Source: Citrus sinensis (Eukaryota > Streptophyta > Magnoliopsida > Sapindales > Rutaceae). From it: a stretch of DNA of 64,000 bases. Where the stretch lies: positions 11,655,001 through 11,719,000 of the forward strand of contig NC_068562.1 in NCBI RefSeq assembly GCF_022201045.2, written 5' to 3'. Shown here one piece after another: positions 12,111-23,599 of the stretch. Within the stretch, counting starts at the first letter, position 1. The number at the start of each line of letters is the position of its first letter. The notes beneath the pieces are model-generated. The model was not told the DNA's origin. It ran no database searches and saw only the letters and a list, made by a program, of their open reading frames with translations. A program made the position numbers and the translations under genes.

Positions 12111-12217
12111 TCCTTTTGTCATAACTTCTCAATTATAAGAACATTGTGTCAAAAGCACTTTATTTTGAACTATTCTTAATAGATCAAAGCCTCCTTTTGT
12201 CATAACTTCTCAATTAT
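12056..12217. repeat. 81-bp exact tandem duplication
   Basis: Units 12056-12136 and 12137-12217 are head to tail and differ at one base that I can see (TCTAAG versus TCAAAG). The first unit starts inside the protease remnant, so the duplication happened after the retroelement fragment was in place and is recent. Confidence 0.9.
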
Positions 12218-12772
12218 AGTTTATTCAAATAGAGTTTTTGTTCCTATAAAAAAAAAATAGAGTTTTTGTTAGTAAAATTTTTAAAAATAGAACTTTTATT
12301 AAAAAAAATTTAGTTGTTTGGTTGTCAGTTAGACCTTTTTATTAAAAATTATAAAATTATTTTAATAGGTAAATTTTTAAAGTTATGTTATTAAAATAAT
12401 AAAATAAAATTATCAAATTAGTAGAGAATATTTTAAAAATTTTCATATTTGAAAAAACATTGCAACCTCTACTCCCAAAAACTCAAAATTTGAGTTTTCA
12501 CTAATAGAGTCAAAATAACTTATTTAATCTTCAAAAACTCTATTTAAAAAATTACCATACAACAACAAAAAATTTAGTAAGAGTTTATGGAATTAATTAA
12601 GCACTTATAATTATTAGATAACTCATACGAAGACTATAACAATAGACTATAATATAAGTTATATATGAAAAATTACCCTTGTACCAAAAATATTTCAGAA
12701 ATATATATTCTTTTAAATATTACATTAATTTAAAAATCATAAAATCATTTGACATAGTATCAAAGTTCAAAT
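12218..12772. other. AT-rich intergenic sequence
   Basis: Very AT-rich, with many short AAAAATTT-type runs and a repeated AGAGTTTTTGTT motif. No gene, RNA or transposon end was recognised. Confidence 0.5.
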
Positions 12773-13081
12773 GACTAGCCCCAAAACCACTTGGGCTTAG
12801 CTCAAGTGGCTAGAGCCACTCCCTCACAAATGTGAAGGAAGTGGTTCGAGCCCCCGCAGACGCATTGTAGGAGTTTAATTTAAATTTTCTTTCTAGGAAC
12901 CCTAGAGCTTGAGTGAAGGCAGTCTTTCTCCCAGAAGGGGAGTTGACGTCTCTCGAATATTTGAGAGTGTTAAAAATCCGAGCGGTATCATATCAGAATT
13001 GATGTAAATGAGTCTCAGTATTTATATGATTGTAAATATCATGAGCAATAGTTCTCATTAAAAAAAAAAAAGGACTAGCCC
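12773..13081 (+). mobile_element. tRNA-derived SINE with target-site duplication
   Basis: The body is 12782-13072. Near the 5' end is an A-box-like CTTAGCTCAAGTGGCTAGAG, followed at about 12843 by a B-box, GGTTCGAGCCC. These are the two internal Pol III promoter elements. The body ends in a poly(A) tract. The 9-bp direct repeat GACTAGCCC flanks it (12773-12781 and 13073-13081). SINEs are non-autonomous and move with LINE machinery. Confidence 0.85.
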
Positions 13082-13510
13082 GATGGTTTAATTTAGTCTC
13101 CTCCAAGAAAAGTATACAACTTTGGACAAAACCTGTGTTTCAGGGAGAAAGAAAGAAACAAAAACAAAGTTCTATCAAGAAATGAGAAAGCACCCAAGTT
13201 TTAGAAAATGAAGAAAAGGTATACTTTGAGGGTAAAGTAAGAATCTAATTCTAAGTTCGAGCGATGATGTAAACAAGAGCAAATTTGTCTGATCTTTAGA
13301 TCAAGGTTAAGAATCTTCTAATCTTTCTTCCAAGTTTTGACATCATTTCTTAACAAAGGTTAAGAATCTTGTTTTCTTTTGCATGAGTTTATTATTATGC
13401 ACAAGGGCAATCCCTCATGAACAAGTCTTAATGCCACCTTTTTGGTACTGCTTTTTGAGTTACAAAAAGAATGAGCAGCACCCACCAGAACTAAAATCTT
13501 TATTCTGCAA
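13082..13510. other. Upstream region of the GH17 gene
   Basis: Intergenic sequence between the SINE and the glucanase start. It contains a repeated GGTTAAGAATCTT motif (about 13304-13315 and 13358-13370). No clear TATA box was found. Confidence 0.4.
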
Positions 13511-15137
13511 ATGGAATTCACTTTCTTTCATCATTATTTCCCCTCAACTCAAATGACTTTCTCTTCTTTCTTTCTATGGCTCCTCCTTATCTTCTCCGTC
13601 ATCTCTTTTCATGGTATGTCCCTTCGTTTTAATCTTGTATTTCCATATGCTGCCCTCTTAGCTTTCAATGAATTGCACTGTTATGAAAGAGTTGAAATGG
13701 ATTTGCAGCATTCTTAAATTTTGCTTTATCTATATACTTTTGTTTGGAAATCATCCATTCAATGTTTTTGCAATGAATCAAAAGATCATTTTTGGTGATT
13801 GTCTTAATGGCCGCTGCTTGACATGATTTTGCCTTCATTAGTTGCAGTACAGTCTATTTTTGAAACTTTCTTTTGCTTCAAAGTAGTTTCAATATAGTCT
13901 AGATTGTTGTAGCTTAGCTAATGGTGCTTGTTTAATTCTACATTGCTTGTTTCCACAGTTAATGCATTCTCTGGAACATATGGGATAAACTATGGCAGGA
14001 TAGCAGACAATATACCGTCCCCCGAAAGTGTGGTGACACTTCTCAAAGCAGCTAAGATCAAGAACATAAGAATCTATGACGCTGATCAAGCAGTCCTCAA
14101 GGCGTTCTCAGGATCCGGTATAGAAATCATCGTTGGACTTGGCAATGAGAACTTGAAAGACATAAGTGTAGGCGAGGATCGTGCCATGAATTGGATTAAG
14201 GCAAATGTGGATCCATATCTTCCCGGGACTAAAATCCGCGGAATTGCTGTGGGAAATGAAATTTTGGGAGGTACTGATTTGGAGCTATGGGAGGTTTTGC
14301 TGCCTGCAGCGAAAAATGTTTACAGTGCCCTCGAACGGCTTGGTTTGGCTAAACTAATTGAGGTCTCAAGCCCGCATTCAGAGGCTGTGTTTGCCAATTC
14401 ATTCCCACCATCAGCTTGTGTTTTCAGGGAAGATGTGAGCCAATTCATGAAGCCACTTTTGCAGTTTTTCTCACAAATTGGTTCCCCATTTTACATCAAT
14501 GCATATCCATTTCTGGCTTACAAGAATGATCCTGAGCATATTGATCTCAATTATGCTACATTCAAATCAAATCGCGGGATCCATGATGCGAAGACTAATC
14601 TGCACTACGATAACATGTTTGATGCTATGGTTGATGCAGCTTATGCTGCGTTAGAAAAGGCTGGATTCCCCAAGATGGATGTCATAGTCTCCGAGACAGG
14701 CTGGGCTTCGCGTGGGGACGAAAATGAAGCTGGTGCTAATGTGAAAAATGCCAAGATTTACAACAAGAATCTGCGTAAACGGCTACTCAAAAAGAAGGGG
14801 ACTCCGTATAGGCCCAAGAAGCCTGTCAAGGCTTATATATTTGCATTGTTCAATGAAAATTTGAAGCCTGGACCAACCTCAGAGAGGAACTTTGGACTGT
14901 TTAAAGCTGATGGTAGCATTGCTTATGAAATTGGCTTCACTGGACTTGTGCCTAGTGCTGCATCACCATCTCTTCATTCTTTCAAGGTATGTGTTTCCTA
15001 AATCTTCCCACATTTTGATTTATTATTATTATTATTATTATTAGCAAATTAACATGTTTGATAACTGTCAGAGCATTGGATTTGGAGCTGGAGATTGGCT
15101 AATAACTTGTGCCGCGGCTCTTTTACTAATGTTCTAA
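13511..15137 (+). CDS. Glucan endo-1,3-beta-glucosidase (GH17), GPI-anchored type, 3 exons
   Basis: Exons are 13511-13613, 13959-14986 and 15072-15137 (398 aa). A second in-frame ATG at 13553 gives 384 aa and a tidier signal peptide, MTFSSFFLWLLLIFSVISFH, so that may be the true start. The mature domain opens GTYGINYGRIADNIP. GIAVGNE carries the acid/base Glu and VIVSETGWAS the nucleophile Glu. The domain ends at ...NFGLFKADGSIAYEIGF. Unlike secreted pathogenesis-related glucanases, the protein ends in a hydrophobic tail (TCAAALLLMF), a likely GPI-anchor signal, and lacks an X8 domain. The product should hydrolyse 1,3-beta-glucan (callose) at the cell surface or plasmodesmata. It resembles the 'glucosidase 11/14' group. 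Introns are GT-AG and phases agree. Confidence 0.92.
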
Positions 15138-17411
15138 TACGATGATTGATCAAAACCTGCAAGATATGCTGTGTCTCCTGTTCCATCGGATGCTGAAACT
15201 GAACAAGCTTTCAAGCAAAGCACTTGAGAATTCTTGACTTCACACGTACAGTTGTAACATAATAACCCAATATGCAAGTAATTTATATTCCATTCTTGTG
15301 AATTGACTTTCATTCTTAACTTGTATGAAGTACAAAAATTTGCTGATGGTCTTTTTTCAATTATCTTCAGCAATGTCTTGTAAAGCAAGAAAACAACTAA
15401 TGAAGAAAATGGTATCATTTAATTTCATCAGCAGATTCAATATTTACACTGTATTGTATTTTTTTTAACCCATAATTGACGGCAAAAATGTTATTATCGT
15501 AGTTCTTCATTATGATGTAGTATTAGTATTTAAAAACAATAGATGAATTTACTTGTCACAATATCCTGTGAAAAAACTTGTAACAGAGCATTGTTATATT
15601 TCATACCCAAAAAAAAAGATTTTGGCGAAATTTAGACCCAAGGATCAACTTTTAAAATATAAAATATAATATCAAATATTTGGGTATGAAATCAAACGAG
15701 ATTTATGAGTTGGGAACTCGATTGAAGGTTCCTTCCAATTATTCTATGGCTGACTTTAAGCAAAATGGATTCTTGTTTTGAATCAAAAGTCTTATAAATG
15801 AGAAGAAAATAAAAGCTGAGAAAGTTTCAAACTGTTGAGAAAATTGGAATTTTCTATTAGTTGGAAGCCTAATTTATTGACTTGAAACTAAATTGGAAAC
15901 TTCATTAATTTCTTACAGAAATCTGTGTGTGAATTGTCATAATTTTTTTGCGTACCCATAAATTTGCATTTTTTTCTCCCTTTATAAAAAAGAATAAAAA
16001 GAAAAATAGAAATTATTTACAAATTTAATTTTAAATGTCCCCATAGGACTGAACAGCAAAAACTTAAGAGTAAGTGGGTTCAGGCTTATAATTATGCTGT
16101 TTGCCCGGGGGAAAGTTTGTAAACTATAAAAATATATTTTTAGTTTATAACTGACTTCAGAAAAGTCCAAGTCTTTCTTCTTCTTTAGGAGAATTGCATT
16201 CCCCTCAAATAATTATTATAATACTCTAATACCCCCTCGTTTTTTGTTTAATAAGAGTCACCTTTTTAACATAAAACTCGTCTCGGTCACAAAATGACGA
16301 CTTGTTGTCGTCAAAATTTTTGACGTGAAGAGGGTGACGAAATATTATATTTAAAATTTCTAAATCGTAAAATCCAAAATCTGTAGAAAGAGAAGTGTCA
16401 ATCTCCATTCTTCTGGAGTTCTTTTTGTCCTCAATCTTCTTCTCGATAGAGTAATTTTTTCTCTTTTACAGATCTTAATTATTTGAGTTTATATATAATC
16501 TCATATTTTTATTAAAATTTACAAAAATGAATTAAAATAATTATCTCATGACCTTCTTTCTTTCAAAAAAAAAAAGTATGTTTGTAATAATAACAAATTT
16601 ATGTATAAGTAGAGTTTGACATACAAATAGTTGAAGCAATTAACATCCATTTTTTATGTAAAATAATGACAACATCTCTAAAAACCTTTTTTCCATTCAA
16701 TTAATATTCACCAGCCCAAACATAAAGTCTAAATAAGACGGTAAAACTGTACATCACATGTGTAGATCAGTTGTATATGCAATTGATTAGTAGAGTCTTG
16801 ACATAACTTTAAAAAAAAATCAAGTACATATGCTATAAATTCTAAAATACAACGGACGTACAAAAGATATAGTGTATAGATTGTCGATCTTGTCTCTTCA
16901 TTAAATTAAGCTTAAAATTAACTCTACTGCCATCACAAGTTGAACTCTCAATCTGAAAATTTTGATAAATATATTTTCCATTTATTTGTTTACTTACTTT
17001 TTCATTGTTACCAACATATAAGGAATTGAATTCTCTCTTGATGTAAATAATTAATTGTTAGTAAAATAAGCATAACAAAGAGATAAATTTTAACCACAGC
17101 ATGGTACCCATTCTGCACATCACATAAGATTTTTTAAGATTTTATATGTATATGTATGTGTGTGTGTATAAAGTAAGATTGATAAAGAATCCTAACAGTG
17201 ACGCAGTAACGATAAAAATAATTGTAAAATCATGTGATTTATAGTATTAATTTTACTTAATATCACAACACTATATAATCATACAGTTGTTTTATCATCA
17301 TGGATTGTGTTAGATTTTTTCGATCCAAATTAAATATCGGTGCCTTATTTTCAAATTTTTTGAATAATTAGCTTCCCATTACGTGTGAACTAAGAGTCAA
17401 CCTTTGAATGA
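15138..17411. other. Intergenic, AT-rich
   Basis: The first ~200 bp are the probable 3' UTR of the GH17 gene. An (ATT)n run at about 15022-15042 is in its last intron. From there to 17411 I see short runs and degraded AT-rich DNA. There is a small TG/TA repeat near 17145-17168. No gene is supported. Confidence 0.5.
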
Positions 17412-17600
17412 AATGCAGAATTTGCATGCCACGTAGAAAATTAATGCATGTTAGTCTTTAAGTTGGCACTTTCAACTTTAGGTTAATGGTCCCCACAAGC
17501 CAATTGCAATCAAGAGCGGCGTCCATGCTTACCTTCTACGTCGGTGCCCGGTCCCGTCTCCTCTTCCTGTCAAGCCCGCGTTTCTTTCAACTCAAAATAC
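17412..17600 (+). promoter_or_regulatory. Promoter block of stellacyanin copy 1, conserved in copy 2
   Basis: Segments such as AGTCTTTAAGTTG(G/A)CACTTTCAA and CCCGGTCCCGTCTC...TCAAGCCCGCGTTTCTTT recur in the same order and spacing upstream of copy 2 (about 21140-21386). The two promoters were duplicated with the genes. The GC-rich CCCGGTCCCGTCTC block stands out from AT-rich surroundings. Confidence 0.6.
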
Positions 17601-17614
17601 AGGCACTACACCAC

Positions 17615-17622
17615 TATAAATA
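17615..17622 (+). promoter_or_regulatory. TATA box of stellacyanin copy 1
   Basis: TATAAATA in CACTATAAATATACAC, 131 bp upstream of the ATG at 17746. A matching CTATATATACACTTCC lies at the same place before copy 2. Confidence 0.6.
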
Positions 17623-17745
17623 TACACTTCAAAATCTTCACAATGATCATCTCATCATTCAAATAGACAACCACATGAACACCAATTAGTTATATATTAT
17701 TATTCATCATCAAAGAGAGCGGCCGTATTACCAAGAGAAATAGAG

Positions 17746-18901
17746 ATGGAGAAGTTTGCTTCTATGGCTTTTGCTGGAGTTATTGCGGTGGCTTTATTAA
17801 TGGAATGCGCGGCGGCACAGACGGTGCATGTAGTGGGAGATAGCATGGGATGGAGTATTCCGACGAGTGGTGGTGCTGGGGCATATAACAATTGGGCTGC
17901 TACCAAGAATTTTGTTGTTGGTGATGTTCTAAGTAAGTGTGTCATTCACATTTTATCCATCTTTATTATTGTTACCATAAACTTTGTGGTATTCAGGTGT
18001 TTCTGTACTCCGTGCTATGCAAACGAAAACAATTAAATCATAGGATGAATTGACAAAAAAAGAATCCATATTATTAAGATTGTCTTAACTACTATTTTTA
18101 AACCTCACCTAATAATTCTAAGTTTTTGGATCAAGCTGTTTATATTAATAAAGTATCAAAGCTAAGGTCTAAAATTTGATTCTTAATTTCTATGTGTAAA
18201 CTCTGTCAATTATTTCTCGTCTCACATTTTAGAGATTTATCTTTCAATACGGGAAGAGCTTCTATCTAATGTCTTAATTACAAAAATATTGGCTCACTTT
18301 TGGGCTCTTGCTTTTCAACCCATTTCTTCAACTTCTAAACTCATTTTCGAACTATTATATCCTGTATATAATGATTTTATAGACATTGATGACTCTCCTA
18401 CCTAAAACTAATATTATTTCCTTTGTTTCTATAGCTTTCAACTTTGTGACAAATGAGCATGACGTGCTACGAGTACCAAAAGCATCATACGATGGATGCA
18501 CTTCCTCGAACCCTATCGGAAACCCAATCACCACCGGCCCTGCAAACATCACCCTCGACTCCGCCGGCGAACACTACTACATTTGCACATTCGGCCGGCA
18601 CTGCCAGGCTGGCCAGAAGCTAGCCATTACAGTCTCTGCTACTCCAGGACCGTCACCATCTCCCACTGGCAATCCTACTCCACCAACAACAACTACTCCC
18701 ACTGCTCCTTCCCCCAATTCCGGTACACCGGACGATTGCACTCCGGCTCCAACATCTGGACCCACCGCTGGCGGCCCCGCAGGATCCACCACACCATCGA
18801 ATAATAATCCCAGCGCCATTCCTGATTCTTCATCATCTCTTGTTTTGGCTAGTATTTTAGCCCCCATGTTAGCCATTGTTGTGCAGGGTTTACTCTTTTA
18901 G
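17746..18901 (+). CDS. Stellacyanin-type phytocyanin (blue copper protein), copy 1, 2 exons
   Basis: Exons are 17746-17932 and 18435-18901 (217 aa). The donor is GTAAGT and the phase-1 join gives GDVLTFNFVTNEHDV. In order: signal peptide (to about ECAAAQ), phytocyanin domain (TVHVVGDSMGWSIP to KLAITVS), a Pro/Ser/Thr-rich arabinogalactan-like linker (~60 aa), and a hydrophobic C-terminus (SLVLASILAPMLAIVV) typical of a GPI signal. Copper ligands are the His of NEHDV and then Cys, His and Gln in CTFGRHCQAGQK. Gln where uclacyanins and plantacyanins have Met makes this a stellacyanin. Structural disulfide cysteines are in YDGC and RHC. Expected at the plasma membrane/cell wall as a one-electron carrier; the physiological partner is unknown for most members. 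Confidence 0.93.
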
Positions 18902-19955
18902 AATCCTCTACAGGACTATATATTGTTGTTACACTTAATTATCATGTCTTCAATTTTTTTTATAGAATAAATGTTATGATTATTCATTTGTACGTTATTG
19001 AATTTTTTATTTTATTGAGGATTTGAGGTATGTATTGTTTTGAGCACATTTATACATGAGACATTAATAAAGTTTCCAATTAATTTTCATCGATTCATAT
19101 TATCAATAGTAATCTAATTTAGTGTTTTGAGTAATTTTTGGAGCCGGGTTCGTGTCGTACTGTGACGCTACACCGAATAATATTGATAATGAAAAATGAA
19201 TTTTACTTTTTTCATTAATTAATTTTATTTTGTATATAGCAATTGTTTGATGCCTTGACGGATATTTTAATAATTCTAATTACTAAAAAAAATTAAAATG
19301 ACAAATTGAGAAAGAAGCCCAAAACCCAGTACGGTACGAATTCTAAAACGAGACCGACAGGAAGTATGAATAAGATAGACTAAGTTTTTCGGACCAGCTC
19401 TAGTGATATGACATTATGACTTAATCTATGCCATCATCAAACAAAGAAAACATTAAAATGATGGCCAAAATCTTCCTATTTGGGATTCAATGCTGATGTA
19501 TTATTACTATAGAGGGATAAATTTTAGCCATAAATCAATAATAATATATGCATGAAAAAAGAGCGTATAAAACTTAGATGGCTATGGCAAAGCTACGTGT
19601 GGACGAACTCAGGCTGCAACTCGAGTATGTTTTTGGGGAAAAAAAAAGGTAAGTACAAATTGCCCTCATTAAAACCCATACTGAAAAGTAAAAGTAAAAA
19701 TAAAAAATTTAAACAAGCAACCTAACTTGTCGATCCAATATCTCCAGATCACAAAACTCAAATACAAATCATTCTAATCCGTCAAAACCAAAGGCATGCC
19801 TAGCCACGACCTAGCCAGTAACCGTAATTATTATTATTAATTTCTCGATTATGTATCAAATTTTAATAATATCAGATTTTTAAAAAATTTGATTTTCAAA
19901 AGCTTCTAACGTTTAGTACTAGAATAAATTGTTTGAAATTAGATCTTTAAATAAT
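18902..19955. other. Intergenic between stellacyanin copies (first part)
   Basis: 3' UTR of copy 1, then AT-rich sequence with no gene. A GC-richer patch at about 19320-19400 (GTACGGTACGAATTC...ACGAGACCGACAGG) resembles 3' ends of degraded retroelements, but I cannot assign it. Confidence 0.4.
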
Positions 19956-20166
19956 GAGTGATGATACAACCACAAACTCTTGTATAAACTTATATTGTAC
20001 AAACTGACGTGGCATTAATTCATTGGTAGAATGAAAATATAAAATAATAGAAATTAATTGTGTAAGCCAAGAGATATTTAATTCAACCAATAAATTAACG
20101 CCACATCAATTTGTACAAAATAAATTTGTACAAGAGTTTATGACTATATCATTACTCTTAAATAAT
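19947..20166. mobile_element. 202-bp MITE with 9-bp target-site duplication
   Basis: The body is 19956-20157. The left end GAGTGATGATACAACCACAAACTC pairs with the reverse complement of the right end (GAGTAATGATATAGTCATAAACTC). Pairing continues inward for about 90 bp. The 9-bp direct repeat TTAAATAAT is exact on both sides (19947-19955, 20158-20166). Long end repeats with 9-bp duplications fit a Mutator-like non-autonomous element. Confidence 0.85.
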
Positions 20167-21139
20167 CCATTCTAAAAAGTGTTTACCAAAACAACCTAAA
20201 CCAATTCCAGACATGCTCTAAGTGTATTTTTAAATTTCATATTAATAAATTCTCTCATACAATAGAAGAGCATTTAAGTAGAAAATAATCTTATCCACCC
20301 AAAAAATATTTCTAGCTTCACCGGTGTTAGATCGGTAAATAATTTTAATCCCAAGTCGGTGTCCTCTCATCTCATGACACAATATTTTATGAAAATACAT
20401 CTAAGTGATTCGCTTTTAATATGGCTAAAGATAATAATTAAACGAATACATTTTAACGTGCATGAGCAATAATGCACATATGACTCAATTTCTTTAAAAA
20501 TGAAATTGATCAATTGTTGAAATATATATTACAGGGATGAATACACTAGCAAATAGAATATTATGTACGTACTGTAAAGGTGCATTAGAAATTGAGGTTG
20601 GACAACTGTATATTAAAAGTTACAGTATTAAAGTGTTTAATAAACATTAATTGTTGTAACTTAAAAGATATGTTGATATAATTTTTTTATTTGTACGATA
20701 GAAAATTTATTATATCTCTAATAATTTTGTCAAAATTATTATTTAAAATTTATATTAACTGCATATAATTAACTTTTGTTTCATAGTTACATAATTTTTT
20801 CACAGCAACTGTAACTTAACGGATACTATATCTCAATCCCAATCAAGACCTAAAATTACCAATGGAAAAAATTTTAACTGAGAGCATGCATATCACGTCA
20901 TCATTACGCCCATTCTCTTTGCAAGTACACATTACATAAGTTTGAAATTAATTAATTCATCAATATTGATTGTAATAATGATAACGCACATTAGTTATTT
21001 TATGTAATGTGTCTCGCACTTTCTGCCAAGTCTTCCTCATGTGTGGGGATGATCAAGAGTCAAACAAATGATGAAATGGTACGGGGCTGGTTTCCAGTTG
21101 CGTACCTATAAAGGAGGGAGTCAAATTCGCATTGAATGA
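20167..21139. other. Intergenic, AT-rich
   Basis: No gene or clear transposon end was seen between the MITE and the duplicated promoter block of stellacyanin copy 2. Confidence 0.4.
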
Positions 21140-21413
21140 CATGCAGAATATACATGGCCGCCATGAAGAAATTGAATCAATTTACATGCATAAATAGTCT
21201 TTAAGTTGACACTTTCAAATTGGGGTTAAAAGTCAACTTAGATGAAGGTCTCACTTAGCGGCCTCCTCTTGCAGGCACGTAGCCTCTTGTACAAATTAAA
21301 CAAGACCGGCATCAAGGCTTATTTTTCACATAGTTGCCCGGTCCCGTCTCTTCTTCCCATCAAGCCCGCGTTTCTTTAATTCAAACACAACTATACTTAA
21401 TATACTATATATA
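21140..21413 (+). promoter_or_regulatory. Promoter of stellacyanin copy 2 with TATA box
   Basis: It shares ordered blocks with the copy 1 promoter (AGTCTTTAAGTTGACACTTTCAA at about 21208 and CCCGGTCCCGTCTCTTCTTC at about 21338). TATATATA lies at 21406-21413. There are extra bases between the blocks compared with copy 1 (about 21255-21330), so spacing differs slightly. Confidence 0.55.
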
Positions 21414-21494
21414 CACTTCCAAAACTTCACATTGATCTCATGATTCACAACATTAATTTATTGTTCATTATCGAAGCTAGCTAGAGGAAGAGAG

Positions 21495-23224
21495 ATGGAG
21501 AAGTTTGTATCCATGGCTTTTGTTGGTTTGATTGGGGCGGTTTTATTAATGGAATGCGCAGAGGCGCAGACGGTGCATGTGGTGGGAGACAGCATGGGAT
21601 GGTCTATTCCGATGAGTGGTGGTGCTGGGGCTTATGTCGCTTGGGCAGCTACCAAGAATTTTGTTGTTGGTGATGTTCTAAGTAAGTGTTTCACATCTGA
21701 TTCAATGTTTATTTTCACTATTAATTTTATATCCACGACACTATTTAGATATTAGTCTTTGAGGGTCAGGTCGACCGGATGTTAATGCACTTTACGCCTA
21801 CAGTGACTTAAATTTGAGTGATAATAGAATAAATGTTAATGTTTTGTGGATGAGGTTTGGACGCTCTGTCGAAATATTTTGAAAGAAATAATATTACTTA
21901 TAAACGGACAGCAAGTTCTATTAATTTTATATTAAGTTAATCAAATTACACCATCATTCTCTCTTACATATTATTTTTTGGGAAATTATCACCAGTATAC
22001 CCTTAAATGTCACCGGTATCAAACGTATTACAACACTTTTCGCTTATATCACTCGTATATCCTAAGTTGATAAAAGAGTTCTAGCGTCCACCTTTTCGTT
22101 TACTACCGTTAAGAACTTAACAGAATTTGAGCAAAATGACTATTTTACCCTTTAAACTCAAAATGAGGTAAAAAAAATAAATTTGCCTTGAAAATTAATG
22201 TAAATTTTCAATACACAATTTTTTTATTTTGTTATTAACAATACATTTTTTATTAAAAAAAATAAATTATTAATGATACATATTATTAACAATTATCCAT
22301 AAAAAATATTCATCTTATACCATAAAAAATTATTAACAACATATTATTTATAATTATACATATTATATCATAAAAAAGTCAAGTTGGAGCTTGGAGGAGT
22401 AGATCTTCAATAATTTAGGTTAAATTTTGGAGGAGTAGATTCGGTTGTAAAGTAGCTTTTTTTTTTTTAGCAATTATTAACAATTATCCGATAAATGGGA
22501 TGACATGTCATTTTTATCAAAATATATCATATGACATGTCGTTTTTTACTAAGTAAATGAGATGACATGTCGTTTTTTAAAAAAGACTATATTACCCTTA
22601 TGATGTCAGCGCTCGCGGCAGAAGTGTTTTTGTCAACTTAGGTATACGAATGATACACTTAAAAAGTATTATAACACGTTTGATACTGATGTCATTTAAG
22701 GGTATATGGCTGATAATTTCCTTTATTTTTTTTTCTTTTTTCTTTTAATAGCTTTCAACTTTGTGACAAATGAGCATGACGTGCTACGAGTACCAAAAGC
22801 ATCATACGATGGATGCACTTCCTCGAATCCTATCGGAAACCCAATCACCACTGGCCCTACAAACATCACCCTGGACTCCGCCGGCGAACACTACTACATT
22901 TGCACATTCGGCTGGCACTGCCAGGCTGGCCAGAAGCTAGCCATTACAGTCTCTGCTACTCCAGGATCCTCACCATCCCCAACTGGCAATCCTACTCCAC
23001 CAACAACAAGTACTCCCACAGCCCCTTCTCCCAATTCGAGCACCCCGGCCAATTGCACTCTGGCTCCAACTTCAGGCCCCACGGCCGGCGGCCCCACAGG
23101 TTCTACTACACGAACGAATAATATTCCCACCACCACCGGCATTCCTGATTCTTCGTCATCTCTTGTTTTGGTTAGTGTTTTGGTCCCCTTGTTGGCCATT
23201 GTCATGCAGGATTTGTTCTTCTAG
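21495..23224 (+). CDS. Stellacyanin-type phytocyanin, copy 2, 2 exons
   Basis: Exons are 21495-21681 and 22752-23224 (219 aa). It is a tandem duplicate of the gene at 17746 with the same intron position, donor and phase. Signal peptide (MEKFVSMAFVGLIGAVLLMECAEAQ), phytocyanin domain, Pro/Ser/Thr-rich linker and GPI-type tail are all kept. Copper ligands are conserved: His in NEHDV, then Cys, His and Gln in CTFGWHCQAGQK. Differences include YVAW for YNNW in exon 1 and a longer TRTNNIPTTTG linker. The linker keeps Pro-rich repeats (NPTPPTTSTPTAPSPNS). The intron is about twice as long as in copy 1 because a 743-bp MITE is inserted just before the acceptor. Confidence 0.93.
21971..22731. mobile_element. 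743-bp MITE inside the stellacyanin copy 2 intron
   Basis: The body is 21980-22722 and the 9-bp direct repeat TTATTTTTT is exact (21971-21979, 22723-22731). The ends are inverted repeats of ~95 bp: GGAAATTATCACCAGTATAC on the left against the reverse complement of the right end GGAAATTATCAGCCATATAC. The pairing continues through CTTAAATG and the TATCAAACGT block. It is absent from the copy 1 intron. TIR length and duplication size suggest a Mutator-like non-autonomous element. Confidence 0.85.
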
Positions 23225-23599
23225 ACACATAGAGAGGGTTATTTATTATAGTTGTGCAATCCTTACAATTAATTTACAGCATGTTTTAGGGAATAAATGT
23301 TCGTGAGTCATTTTTACGTGATTGAATTCTGTATTTGATTGATAAAAATATGCATTGGTTGTAGCCACATGTATAAAATCAATAAACTTTCTAGGGATTT
23401 AGCAAGAAATAATTAAAAATTTGTCTGAATTTCAAACTAGATACAATTAATTGAACGCAAGGTTTCTTGCTTCTAAAGTTTCGTTGTGATGAAAATGGAT
23501 CCTACAAGAAATGAAGATTAAACGGCCAGGATTTTTCATTATATGGTACGCCAACTTTATGTAAAATACCCAACTTACTCGATGTGTAATGTAATGATC
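23225..23599. other. 3' flank of stellacyanin copy 2
   Basis: Probable 3' UTR, then AT-rich DNA. Parts resemble the copy 1 3' flank (GAATAAATGTT and the GATTGAATT region). Nothing else was recognised. Confidence 0.4.

Noticed and set aside
18577-18876. Gly/Val-rich minus-strand frames over both stellacyanin second exons
   Set aside because: Shadow of the Pro/Thr-rich linker; the plus-strand protein is clearly the real one.
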